In this document: one piece after another, positions 40,183 through 49,043 of the stretch
How the letters are laid out: each line of letters opens with the position of its first letter
How positions within the stretch are numbered: the first letter of the stretch is position 1
DNA from: Mycolicibacterium parafortuitum
GTDB lineage: Bacteria; Actinomycetota; Actinomycetes; Mycobacteriales; Mycobacteriaceae
Assembly: GCF_002086815.1 (NCBI RefSeq)
Contig: NZ_MVID01000015.1
Location: forward strand, 62,001-126,000
DNA: 64,000 nt
Reading direction: 5' to 3'
The notes under the pieces: generated by a model
Database searches by the model: none
What the model was told of the DNA's origin: nothing
The model's input: only the letters and a program-made list of their open reading frames with translations
Position numbers and translations under genes: made by a program

Positions 40183-43100
40183 TCAGTACACGTCGCGCAC
40201 GTAGCGTTTATCCGCGATCATCTCGCGCTTGTACTCCCGCGCGGTGTCGGAGCTCATCTTCGCGTGCGTGCGCAGGATCTCGGTCAGCGCGTCGTCGACG
40301 TCGCGGGCCATCCGGGTCGCGTCACCGCACACGTAGAAGTGGGCGCCGTCGTCGAGCCAGCGCCACACGTCGGCGCCGTAGTCGAGCATCTTGTGTTGCA
40401 CGTAGACCCGTTTCGGCTGGTCCCGGGAGAACGCGAGGTCCAGCCGGTTCAGGAACCCGTCGTCGACCATGTCGAGCAGATCGTCGCGGTAGTAGAAGTT
40501 CTGGTCGCGGTGCCGGTCGCCGAAGAACAGCCAGTTGGGGCCGCGGTGCCCGAGTGCGCGCCGCTCCTGCAGGAACCCGCGGAACGGTGCGACGCCGGTG
40601 CCGGGTCCGACCATGATCATCGGGGTGTGGGATTCGGCGGGCGGCCGGAAGTGCGGGGAGCGCTGCACGAACACCGGGACGGGAGTGTTGGCGGGCCGGT
40701 CGGCCAGATAGGTCGACGCGACGCCGCCGCGGGCGGTGCCGTCGGCGCCGCGGTAGCGTACGACCGACATCGTCAGTTGCACCTCGTGCGGGCTGACCAG
40801 CGGGCTCGACGAGATCGAGTACTGCCGCGGCGTCAGCCGGACCAGCACCTCCTGCCACAGCTGCGGGTCCGCGCGCACCGGGACTGCACGGACCAGGTCG
40901 AGCCCGTTTCTGGTGTCCTTGCTGATGTCCCGCAGCCGCTTCACGGCGCGCGCGTCCGGGCAGTGCTCGGCGACGAAGGACACCAGGTTCGGCGTCACCT
41001 TGCAGATGTCGTAGTGCGAGGTCAGCGCCTCCCGCAGCGACATCTGCACGCCGTCGACGATCACCGCCTCCGCGCCGGGCAGACCCGTGGATTCCAGCCA
41101 ATCCTGCACGGCGGCAGGCGAATTGGCCACCCAGACCCCGAGTGAGTCACCGACGCTGTAGCTGACGTCGTGGGCGCTGATGTCGAACCCGATCTGCCGG
41201 ACGTCCTTGTCCGACCCGGGCGGGGTGAGCCGCACGTTGCGGCACAGCGGGACGGCCACCGGGTTCACCCGGGTGAAAACGGCAGGGGGGTCGGTGATTT
41301 CGGGACGCACGGTCCGGGTCTCGACGTCGGCGCCGATCAACTCGGCGACGGAGTCCGCCCACGCCGCCATCGGCTGCTCGTCGTAGGCCTCGCATTCGGC
41401 ACGATCCAGCATCCGGGCGGCGCCCAGATCGGCGAGCCGGTCGTCCAGTGACCGGGCGTGTCCACAGAAATCGCCGTAGGACCGGTCGCCGATACCGAGC
41501 ACGGTGTAGCGCACGCCGTCCAGGGCCGGGGCGTCCGGCGATCCGAGGCGGTTCCAGAAGTCGGCCCCGTTGTCCGGCGGGCCGCCGTCGCCGAACGTGC
41601 TCGTCACGAACACGACGTCACCGGCAGCGGACAGTTGGGCCAAATCGGCGTCGTCCATCGCCCGTAACCGGGCGCCGCCGAGCCGCTCCCCCAGCTTTGC
41701 GGCGAACTCCTCGGCGTTGCCGGTCTGCGAGGCCCACAGCACCAGCGGGCCGGTCGGCGCGTCCTGCGGTGATTCCCCGGTGTCCAGCCGCGAGTAGCGC
41801 CCCGGCCTGCCGTCGTCGATGAGCGCCGGCGCGCTGTCGGCCGAAACCGGGGTGAGCCGCACCGCGCACACCTTGAACTCCGGCTGCAGCGAGTCCGGGT
41901 CGACGGCGTCGTTGGTCAGCGCGTTGATCGTCAGGTTCTCGCCGTGCTCGTCGTTCCAGTGGAACGGCACCCACGTGCTGCCGGGCCGGATCCGTTCCGT
42001 GACGACCGCGGGCAGCACCGCCCTGCCCCGCCGGGTGACCAGTTCGACGTCGCGGCCGCCGGCGATCCCGAGCGCGGCGGCGTCGTCGGGGTGGATCTCG
42101 ACGAACGGGCCGGGATTGAGCTTGTTGAGGGTGGCCACCCTGCCGGTCTTGGTCATGGTGTGCCACTGGTGCTGCAGCCGGCCGGTGTTGAGAATCATCG
42201 GGTAGTCCTCGTCGGGCACCTCGGCCGGCTCGAGGTGCGGGCGGGCGTGGAACACCGCGCGTCGTGACGGGGTCGCGAACGCCAGCCGTGGGATGCGGCC
42301 ATCGGCGTCGGTGTGGAGGTCTTGTGACACACCGTCGTTGACGTAGCGGACCGGGTTGGCCTCGGGCGCCTCCTGCGACGGGCACGGCCACTGCACCGGC
42401 GTGTCCCGCAGCCGCTCGTAGCTGATCCCGCGCAGGTCGTAACCGGTGCGCGGATTGTGGAAGCGGCGAATCTCGTCGAAGATCTGCTCGCTGGACTTGT
42501 AGTCGAACGCGTCGCCGAACCCGAGATGACGGGCCACCCCGCAGATCAGCTCCCAGTCCGGCCGCGCGTCCCCGGCCGGCGGCAGTGACTGCTGCAGCAG
42601 GGTCAGGGTGCGGTCGGAGTTGACCATCACCGCGTCGGCCTCGGCCCACAACGTGGCGGGCAGGACGATGTCGGCGTAGCGGTTTGTGGCGGTGTCGGTG
42701 TACGCGTCCTGGGTGATCACCAGTTCGGCGGCGCGCAGCCCGGCGATGACGGTGTCCCGATTCGCCATGCTGGCAACGGGATTGGTGCAGATCACCCACG
42801 CCGCCTTGATGTCTCCGCTGCCCATGCGACGGAACATCTCGACGGTTCCCGGGCCGACGTCGGCGCGGATGGTGCCGGGTTCGAGGTCCCACTGGGTTTC
42901 GACGAACGCGCGGTCATCGGCCGAGGACACCGCGCGCTGGCCGGGCAGCCCGGGTCCCATGTAGCCCATCTCGCGTCCGCCCATCGCGTTGGGCTGCCCG
43001 GTCAGCGACATCGGGCCGCTGCCGGGGCGGCAGATCGTTCCGGTGGCCAGGTGCAGATTGCAGATCGCGTTGGTGTTCCAGGTGCCGTGGGTGCTCTGGT

Positions 43101-44001
43101 TCAGGCCCATGGTCCAGCAGGTCATCCAGTCTCCGGCCGCGGCGATCATGTCCGCGGCACGACGGATGTCGGCCTCGGCCAGCCCGGTGATCTCGGCGAC
43201 GCGGTGCGGCGGGTAGTCGGCGAGGAACGCGGGCATCGCGTCCCAGCCCTCGGTGTGCGCGGCGATGAAATCGCGGTCTATGGCGTCGTTCTCGACGAGC
43301 AGGTGCAGGATCCCGTTGAGCAGCGCCAGATCCGTGCCGGGCCGGATCGGTAGGTACAGGTCCGCCTTGTCCGCGGTGGCGGTGCGGCGCGGGTCGACGA
43401 CGATGAGTTCGGCTCCGGCCTTGAGCCGGTCGGCCATCCGCAGGTACAGGATCGGATGGCAGTCGGCCATGTTCGAGCCGATCACGAAGAACAGGTCGGT
43501 GCAGTCGAAATCGGTGTAGGAGCCGGGCGGTCCGTCGGCGCCGAGGGATTGTTTGAACCCGGTGCCCGCACTGGCCATGCACAGCCGGGAGTTGGACTCG
43601 ATGTGCACGGTGCGCAGATAACCCTTGGCCAGTTTGGTGGCCAGATACTGTGCCTCGATGGACATCTGCCCCGACACGTAGAGCGCGACCGCGTCGGGGC
43701 CGTGTTCGTCGACGATCGCGCGCAACCGCGCGCCGGCCTCGGCGAGCGCCTCGTCAACGCCGACGGCGACCGGATCCGCGTCGCGGGACGGTCGCCGCAG
43801 CGCCGTGGTCAGCCGGCCGTCGGTGGCGGCCATCATCTCGGCGTGGGTGGCCCCCTTGGTGCACAGCCTGCCGAAGTTGGTCGGATGCAGCGTGTCCCCG
43901 GACACCCGGGCGATCACGGGTGCACCCGTCGCGGGGTCGGTGCGGGTCTCCACGGAGATCCCGCACCCGACCCCGCAGTAGGAACAGGCGGTTCGGGTCA
44001 C
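40183..44001 (-). CDS. nasN: Diflavin assimilatory nitrate reductase NasN
   Basis: 1272 aa single-chain NADPH-nitrate reductase. The N-terminal 600 residues are a NarB/NapA-type molybdopterin domain: [4Fe-4S] cysteines C6, C9, C13, C47 (ACSYCGVGCG, LCTKGA) and the probable Mo ligand C141 (NSRLCMASAG). A dinucleotide-binding domain follows (about 600-700). The C-terminal half is CysJ/P450-reductase-like: flavodoxin domain near 752-895 (LWASQTGNAEEF), FAD motif RQYSISSSP near 1058, NADPH motifs GPGTGVAPFRGF near 1129 and YVCGDATRMARDV. This is the diflavin type reported for M. smegmatis nitrate assimilation. GTG start; the transporter gene ends 3 nt upstream. No nitrite reductase is adjacent. 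Confidence 0.95.
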   Translation of the reverse strand: MTRTACSYCGVGCGISVETRTDPATGAPVIARVSGDTLHPTNFGRLCTKGATHAEMMAATDGRLTTALRRPSRDADPVAVGVDEALAEAGARLRAIVDEHGPDAVALYVSGQMSIEAQYLATKLAKGYLRTVHIESNSRLCMASAGTGFKQSLGADGPPGSYTDFDCTDLFFVIGSNMADCHPILYLRMADRLKAGAELIVVDPRRTATADKADLYLPIRPGTDLALLNGILHLLVENDAIDRDFIAAHTEGWDAMPAFLADYPPHRVAEITGLAEADIRRAADMIAAAGDWMTCWTMGLNQSTHGTWNTNAICNLHLATGTICRPGSGPMSLTGQPNAMGGREMGYMGPGLPGQRAVSSADDRAFVETQWDLEPGTIRADVGPGTVEMFRRMGSGDIKAAWVICTNPVASMANRDTVIAGLRAAELVITQDAYTDTATNRYADIVLPATLWAEADAVMVNSDRTLTLLQQSLPPAGDARPDWELICGVARHLGFGDAFDYKSSEQIFDEIRRFHNPRTGYDLRGISYERLRDTPVQWPCPSQEAPEANPVRYVNDGVSQDLHTDADGRIPRLAFATPSRRAVFHARPHLEPAEVPDEDYPMILNTGRLQHQWHTMTKTGRVATLNKLNPGPFVEIHPDDAAALGIAGGRDVELVTRRGRAVLPAVVTERIRPGSTWVPFHWNDEHGENLTINALTNDAVDPDSLQPEFKVCAVRLTPVSADSAPALIDDGRPGRYSRLDTGESPQDAPTGPLVLWASQTGNAEEFAAKLGERLGGARLRAMDDADLAQLSAAGDVVFVTSTFGDGGPPDNGADFWNRLGSPDAPALDGVRYTVLGIGDRSYGDFCGHARSLDDRLADLGAARMLDRAECEAYDEQPMAAWADSVAELIGADVETRTVRPEITDPPAVFTRVNPVAVPLCRNVRLTPPGSDKDVRQIGFDISAHDVSYSVGDSLGVWVANSPAAVQDWLESTGLPGAEAVIVDGVQMSLREALTSHYDICKVTPNLVSFVAEHCPDARAVKRLRDISKDTRNGLDLVRAVPVRADPQLWQEVLVRLTPRQYSISSSPLVSPHEVQLTMSVVRYRGADGTARGGVASTYLADRPANTPVPVFVQRSPHFRPPAESHTPMIMVGPGTGVAPFRGFLQERRALGHRGPNWLFFGDRHRDQNFYYRDDLLDMVDDGFLNRLDLAFSRDQPKRVYVQHKMLDYGADVWRWLDDGAHFYVCGDATRMARDVDDALTEILRTHAKMSSDTAREYKREMIADKRYVRDVY

Positions 44002-44004
44002 GCG

Positions 44005-45444
44005 CTACCCGACGGGGACCGGCGCCGACGTGCGGCCGATGTGCTCGCCACTGTGCACCCGGTGCTCCTGCAGCCGCAGGAACACGAACCAGGTCACGAA
44101 CGCGCACACCACGTAGAAGACCAGGAACACCCAGAACGCGTTGGTGGCCGACTTCGCGTCGCTGACGTAGGACGCGCGCAGCACCACGTTGATGAACACG
44201 CCGCCGAGCGCGCCGACCGCGCCGGCGAAGCCGATCAAGGCTCCCGACATCGCGCGCGACCAGGCCGCCTTCTCGTCCTTGCTCAGGTCGTCCCGGCCCT
44301 GGGCCTTGGCCTCGAAGATCGACGGGATCATCTTGTAGGTGGACCCGTTGCCAAGCCCGGACAGGATGAACAGCAGGATGAACCCGGCGACGTAGCCGAT
44401 CATCTGGGCTCCCGTCGGCGCTCCAGTAGCTCCGTCGTCCATCACGCCCGTCGCGACGAGGATGCCCGCGGCGAACATCATCGCCACGAACACGTACAGG
44501 GTGATCTTGCCGCCTCCGACGCGGTCGGCGAGCTTGCCGCCGTACGGGCGCGAGATCGAGCCGAGAAGCGGTCCCAGAAACGCGATCTGGGCCGCGTGCA
44601 GCGATGCCTGAGCGGGGGTGTCGCCACCGGCGAGGTAGTTGATCTGAAGCACCTGACCGAACGCGAACGAGAACCCGATGAACGAGCCGAAGGTCCCGAT
44701 GTACAGGAAGCTCATCACCCAGGAGTGCTTGAATTTCATGGCCTCCACCAGCGCGCGGAAGTTCGACTTCTGGTTGCGCAGGTTGTCCATGAACAGCGCG
44801 GCACCGACGGCGGCGGCGCTGATCGCGACAAGGTAGATGGCGCAGACGATTTCGGGCCGGGCATTCCCGACGGTGGCGATGACCAGCAGACCGATCAGCT
44901 GGATGACGGGCACCCCGATGTTGCCGCCGCCGGCGTTGAGTCCCAGCGCCCAGCCTTTGAGCCGTTGCGGGTAGAACGCGTTGATGTTGGTCATCGACGA
45001 CGCGAAGTTGCCGCCGCCCAGCCCGGCGAACGCGGCGATCACCATGTAGGTGGTGTAGGACGCCGGGTTCTTCATGTAGTACAGCGTCAGCAGCGTCGGG
45101 ATGAGCAGCAGCAGTGCGCTGACGATCGTCCAGTTGCGGCCGCCGAACTTCGCCGGGGCGATGGTGTACGGGATCCGGACGAACGCGCCGACCAGGGTGG
45201 GGACGGCGACCAGGTAGAACTTGCCCGCCGCGTCGATGCCGTAGACGTCCTGCGGCATGAACAGCACCATGACCGACCAGATCGACCACACCGAGAAGCC
45301 GACGTGCTCGGCGACGACCGACCAGATCAGGTTGCGTTTCGCAATGTTCTTGCCACCCGACTCCCAGGCCTCGACGTCTTCGGGGTCCCAGGTTTCGATA
45401 TCGCGCGTTCGTTTCGCCATGCGCCCAGTGAAAGCCGAGGTCAT
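44005..45444 (-). CDS. Nitrate/nitrite MFS transporter (NarK family)
   Basis: 479 aa, 12 predicted transmembrane helices. The nitrate signature motifs are clear: GLGGGNFASSMTNINAFYP in helix 5 and a second glycine-rich helix GLNAGGGNIGVPVIQ, later SGLGNGSTYKMIPSIF. The N-terminal tail is long and acidic (WDPEDVEAWESGG), as in NarK3/NarU-type mycobacterial carriers. It is followed after 3 nt by nasN, so it serves nitrate uptake or nitrite export for assimilation. ATG 45444 is the first start; ATG 45420 (MAKRTRD) is nearly as plausible. I found no sure GlnR site upstream. Confidence 0.92.
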   Translation of the reverse strand: MTSAFTGRMAKRTRDIETWDPEDVEAWESGGKNIAKRNLIWSVVAEHVGFSVWSIWSVMVLFMPQDVYGIDAAGKFYLVAVPTLVGAFVRIPYTIAPAKFGGRNWTIVSALLLLIPTLLTLYYMKNPASYTTYMVIAAFAGLGGGNFASSMTNINAFYPQRLKGWALGLNAGGGNIGVPVIQLIGLLVIATVGNARPEIVCAIYLVAISAAAVGAALFMDNLRNQKSNFRALVEAMKFKHSWVMSFLYIGTFGSFIGFSFAFGQVLQINYLAGGDTPAQASLHAAQIAFLGPLLGSISRPYGGKLADRVGGGKITLYVFVAMMFAAGILVATGVMDDGATGAPTGAQMIGYVAGFILLFILSGLGNGSTYKMIPSIFEAKAQGRDDLSKDEKAAWSRAMSGALIGFAGAVGALGGVFINVVLRASYVSDAKSATNAFWVFLVFYVVCAFVTWFVFLRLQEHRVHSGEHIGRTSAPVPVG

Positions 45445-45610
45445 TCCCGGTCCGTTGCACGTCGGTGACCGCCGAGAAAACTCGTTCTCACATCCGGGTC
45501 GGGCTCACGGTGAGGCGCTGGCGTTGTGAACCACGGGATCCACGGGGAATAGGCGACAGCCACCTGCGGTTGCGTGACGCATCATGTAAATGCGGACTGG
45601 GGAGCACGTC

Positions 45611-46252
45611 ATGCGATACGCCATCATCGGAGCAGGCAACATCGGGACGGCACTCGCCGGCCATTTCGTCCGCAGCGGCATCGACGTGGGCCTGGCCGCG
45701 TCCCGTGGTGTCGAGGCGCTGCGCGGCACCGCCGACGCCCTCGGCCCCCACGTGACCGCCGTCGAGGTCGCCGAGGCACTCGAGGCGGACGTCGTCATCC
45801 TCGCGGTGCCGTTCGGCAGTGTCCGCGAGCTCGTCGGCCGCGTCGCCGACTGGCAGGACAGGATCGTCGTCGACGCGACCAACGCGATCGACTTCGCCAC
45901 CTTCGGTCCGGCGGACCTGGGCGGGCGGGCATCCTCGGACCTGGTCGGACAGTGGGCTGTCGGGGCCCGCGTGGTGAAGGCGTTCGGACATACGTGGGCC
46001 AAGATCCTCGCGCACGAACCCGGCGACGGCCGCGGTGGCCGGCGGGTGCTCTTCGTCTCTGGGAACCACTCGGGCGCCAATTCCGAGATCGCGCAACTGA
46101 TCTCGCAGTTCGGTTTCGAGCCGGTGGATCTCGGCCGCAACGCCGAAGGCGGGCTGCTGCAGCAGTTCGGTGGACCATTGACCACCAAGAGCTTTGTGTC
46201 GCAGGCGATCACCGGATCGAACCCGGCCGAGATGGACCTCGCTACCGCGTGA
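45611..46252 (+). CDS. NADP/F420 oxidoreductase-like protein (F420-dependent NADP reductase family)
   Basis: 213 aa Rossmann protein. MRYAIIGAGNIGTALAGHF at the N terminus binds NADP; VVILAVPFGSVREL near 60, IVVDATNAIDF near 88 and VVKAFGHTWAKIL near 120 match the NADP oxidoreductase, coenzyme F420-dependent family. Many actinobacterial members reduce NADP with F420H2 or act on other small substrates. It is not clear that F420 is used here. ATG 45611 follows GGGGAG. Its 3' end overlaps the convergent TetR gene by 11 nt. Confidence 0.8.
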   Translation: MRYAIIGAGNIGTALAGHFVRSGIDVGLAASRGVEALRGTADALGPHVTAVEVAEALEADVVILAVPFGSVRELVGRVADWQDRIVVDATNAIDFATFGPADLGGRASSDLVGQWAVGARVVKAFGHTWAKILAHEPGDGRGGRRVLFVSGNHSGANSEIAQLISQFGFEPVDLGRNAEGGLLQQFGGPLTTKSFVSQAITGSNPAEMDLATA

Positions 46253-46865
46253 GGTCGTCGGCGCGCTGCGCCAGGATCGCGCTGCCCAGCCAACGGCGCA
46301 GAAACCGCCGCAGCTCCTCGGGTGACCGCGACGGGTCGTTGGGCGCGACGAAGAACGACAGCATGGTCCGCAGCGTGAACTCGACGAGGTCACGGAGCGC
46401 GGCGTCGTCGTAGCCGAAACCCGCCCAGTCCACGTCGAAGCGCGTGATCATCCGCATGCCGAAGTCCTGCGCCAGCGCCGACGCGACGTGCCTCGGTCCG
46501 GCCGCCGCATTCGGCGCCGACAGCACGATCCCCAGATGGGGCGTCGTCGCAACGGCCTCAAGGGTGAACAGGAAGCCTTCGGTCATCGCGTCGGCGGGGT
46601 CGTGGATTCCGCGCACGTGCACGGCGAGGCGGTCGAGGAAGCCGTCCACCGAGGCGATCGCGGCGGCACGCATCAGCTCATCGGCGGTCGGGAAGTAGCG
46701 GTAGACGGTCTGGCGGATCACCCCGAGGGACTCCGCGACGTCGGCGATCGTGATGGCCGCTCCGGTCTCGGCGATCAGCTCGACGGCGGCGGCGACGATA
46801 CGCTGCGCGGCCTCGTCGTCGGTGGCGGGCGGATCACCGCCCCAACCTCGGCGTTTGCGTGCCAT
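46242..46865 (-). CDS. TetR-family regulator
   Basis: 207 aa. DNA-binding domain near residues 18-65 with ITIADVAESLGVIRQTVYRYF. The C-terminal domain contains TPHLGIVLSAPNAA and ends in a short helical tail. ATG 46865 was chosen at the usual MARKRRGW basic start; the frame is open to 46901. The gene is divergent from the PF10118 hydrolase gene across a 104-bp region holding a perfect 11-bp inverted repeat, so it is the probable repressor of that unit. Confidence 0.88.
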   Translation of the reverse strand: MARKRRGWGGDPPATDDEAAQRIVAAAVELIAETGAAITIADVAESLGVIRQTVYRYFPTADELMRAAAIASVDGFLDRLAVHVRGIHDPADAMTEGFLFTLEAVATTPHLGIVLSAPNAAAGPRHVASALAQDFGMRMITRFDVDWAGFGYDDAALRDLVEFTLRTMLSFFVAPNDPSRSPEELRRFLRRWLGSAILAQRADDLTR

Positions 46866-46912
46866 CGTGCTGCCGACGGTAGCACAGGGATTGACTCGCA
46901 CCCGGGCGTCCA

Positions 46913-46948
46913 GTAATCATACAGAGCGGCCCGCATTTGTATGATTAC
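46913..46948. promoter_or_regulatory. Long-spaced inverted repeat, predicted TetR operator
   Basis: GTAATCATACA (46913-46923) and TGTATGATTAC (46938-46948) are perfect 11-bp arms with a 14-bp GC-rich spacer. On the + strand TTGACT (46891-46896) lies 17 bp before TAATCA, which overlaps the left arm. Each arm includes TATGAT (one on each strand), a good -10 hexamer. Binding would cover promoters in both directions. Confidence 0.7.
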
Positions 46949-46969
46949 CAGTGAGCGAGGACGTCCGCG

Positions 46970-47905
46970 ATGACCGATCTGATCGTGCGCAAACTGCGCT
47001 TCGCGTTCGCGAGCCGGCCGGTGCCGTTCGTGTGGAACGAGCCCAACCCGGCGTTCTCGGCGATGGCGAACGCGGTGTCGTTCCTGGCCGTCGGCTTCGA
47101 GAAGATGATCGGCGCGATGATCCCCGAGGTGATGCCGCACATCACCGATCCGGCGGTCCGCGAGGAGGCCGACGCGTTCGTCCGGCAGGAGGGCCAGCAC
47201 TCGATGGCCCACCGCCAGCACGTGAAGGGACTGATCAAGGAGTACCCCGGGCTCAAGGACACGCTGGACAAGGTCATCGACGCCTACGACGAGATGACCG
47301 CGAACACCTCGTGGAGGTACCGGCTGGCCTACACCGCCGACCTGGAGGCGACGTTCACCCCGGTGTTCAAGCTGATGCTCGACCACGACGACACGTTGTT
47401 CGCCCCCGGCGACGACCGGGTCGCGTCACTGTTCCTGTGGCACTTCGTCGAAGAGGTCGAGCACCGCAGCTCGGCGCTGATCATCTACGACGCCGTGGTC
47501 GACGACCCGTGGTACCGGATGCGGATGGCGCCGTCGATCTTCAAGCACGTGATGGACATCATCCGGCTGGTGTCGGAGGACTTCAACACCCATGTGCCGT
47601 TGGAGGCGCGCAAGGTCGACGCGATGTCGACGTTCCGGATCCACCGGCGCAAGAAGGCTCTGCTGCAACGGCTTCCGTTCGTCGACGCACCCTATGACGG
47701 ACCGTTCGCGAATGCGTTCAGTCATCTGCCGCTGCGCGAACAGGTAGTGGCGCTGGGCGGAGTGGTGCGCAGCCAGATCCCGGGCCACAACCCCGCCCAC
47801 GAGAAACTGCCCGCGCTCGCGCAGGTGTGGTTCGACCGCTACGACGCCGGTTACGACGTGACCCGGTGGTACACCGCCGAGGAGAACGAGACTGCCCATG
47901 TCTGA
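46970..47905 (+). CDS. PF10118-type metal-dependent hydrolase
   Basis: 311 aa, helical, diiron-like family annotated as metal-dependent hydrolases. Candidate ligands are in FVRQEGQHSMAHRQH near residue 70 and in LWHFVEEVEHRSSAL near 158, the E-x-x-H patterns of ferritin-like carboxylate sites. The substrate is unknown; relatives are often found near lipid and redox genes in mycobacteria. It starts at ATG 46970 after GAGGACG and overlaps the following membrane-protein gene by 8 nt. The divergent TetR gene probably controls it. Confidence 0.82.
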   Translation: MTDLIVRKLRFAFASRPVPFVWNEPNPAFSAMANAVSFLAVGFEKMIGAMIPEVMPHITDPAVREEADAFVRQEGQHSMAHRQHVKGLIKEYPGLKDTLDKVIDAYDEMTANTSWRYRLAYTADLEATFTPVFKLMLDHDDTLFAPGDDRVASLFLWHFVEEVEHRSSALIIYDAVVDDPWYRMRMAPSIFKHVMDIIRLVSEDFNTHVPLEARKVDAMSTFRIHRRKKALLQRLPFVDAPYDGPFANAFSHLPLREQVVALGGVVRSQIPGHNPAHEKLPALAQVWFDRYDAGYDVTRWYTAEENETAHV

Positions 47906-49043
47906 CCTGTGCACGCCGACCTTCGCCGATCTCGCTGCACGCCTCGGGTTCTCGTGTGAGACCGCAGGTGGGCTCGTCGAGTTCCGCAACCCGTTCGCCC
48001 TGGAGAACCTGACGTTGCCGGTGCTGGAGCTCACCGTGATCGTCGGCGCGGTGCTCGCGCTGTGGTACGCCGTGGTGCGGCTGCGCCGGTACAACGATCC
48101 GACGAACATCGTGCTGTGGTTCGGCGCGATCGCCTATCTGCTGATCATCGAACCGCCGCTGTACTTCCCGGGCGCGTTCGGCATCGCCGACTACGTCGAC
48201 ACGATGTTCGCCCACAACGTGTTCACGGTCGAGTTCCTGTGGGGCAGGCTGCCTCTCTACATCGTCGCGATCTACCCGATGATGGCGACGGTCGCGTTCG
48301 AGATCGTGCGCGGCCTCGGTGTCTTCCGCCGCTACGGCACGCTGGTCGGCGGGATCTGCGTCGGGTTCGTGCACCACGCTTTCTACGAGATCTTCGACCA
48401 CCTCGGCCCGCAGTTGCGGTGGTGGGAGTGGACGCTGGACCATCCGTTCGCCCAGCCGTTCTTCGACTCGGTGCCGCTGCCCAGCGTCGTGGTGTTCGCC
48501 ACCCTATGGCCGATGTCGCTGGCGCTGTGCGTGCAGTTCTTCGTCGGGCGCCACGTCGACGCGGGCCGCACGTTCACCGGAGGCCAGATCGTGTGGCGCA
48601 CCGTGGTGGTCGGGCTACTGGCCTCGATCGGCACCGCGATCCTGCCGCTGCCCGCGACGGCGGCAGCGGGCATCTCGGGCAGCACCACGGTGGGCGGCGT
48701 CGTGTATGCCCTTGAGCTGGTGGTGATCACCGTCGTCGCGATCCCGGTGCTGGTCAAGCAGTGGCGCTCACCGCAGGACAAGCCGGCCCACAGCAGGCTG
48801 ATCCTCGGCTACGCGGCGGCGTATCTGGCCGTGATGGCGGTGCTGTGGCTGACGGCGCTGCCGAACTGGTTCGGCGCGACCGACGGTGTCACCGCGGCAG
48901 GCGATCCGATCGGCAGCCTCTGGTACACGGTGGTGTGCTTCGCGATCGCGGGCCTGAGCCTCGCGGCGGTGCTCACCTCGGGTCAGCCGGTGAACCGGGA
49001 GAAGAACTCGACGAGCGTCTCGGAGAACAACGTCGGATCCTGA
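47898..49043 (+). CDS. Polytopic membrane protein of unknown function
   Basis: 381 aa with about eight or nine hydrophobic segments. It begins MSDLCTPTFADLAARLGFSC, then membrane spans such as LELTVIVGAVLALWYAVV, IVLWFGAIAYLLIIEPPLYF and VVVFATLWPMSLALCVQFFV, and ends in a Ser/Asn-rich hydrophilic tail. A His/acid-rich segment HHAFYEIFDHLGPQLRWWEW near 155 might hold metal. I do not recognise the family. It overlaps the PF10118 gene upstream by 8 nt and the convergent alpha/beta-hydrolase gene downstream by 61 nt, so it probably works with the hydrolase at the membrane. Confidence 0.75.
   Translation: MSDLCTPTFADLAARLGFSCETAGGLVEFRNPFALENLTLPVLELTVIVGAVLALWYAVVRLRRYNDPTNIVLWFGAIAYLLIIEPPLYFPGAFGIADYVDTMFAHNVFTVEFLWGRLPLYIVAIYPMMATVAFEIVRGLGVFRRYGTLVGGICVGFVHHAFYEIFDHLGPQLRWWEWTLDHPFAQPFFDSVPLPSVVVFATLWPMSLALCVQFFVGRHVDAGRTFTGGQIVWRTVVVGLLASIGTAILPLPATAAAGISGSTTVGGVVYALELVVITVVAIPVLVKQWRSPQDKPAHSRLILGYAAAYLAVMAVLWLTALPNWFGATDGVTAAGDPIGSLWYTVVCFAIAGLSLAAVLTSGQPVNREKNSTSVSENNVGS

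Noticed and set aside
45445-45610. GlnR or NnaR binding box before the nitrate transporter
   Set aside because: GTGAC followed by TGTAAA near 45575-45590 has the wrong spacing for a GlnR box, and no second half is convincing.
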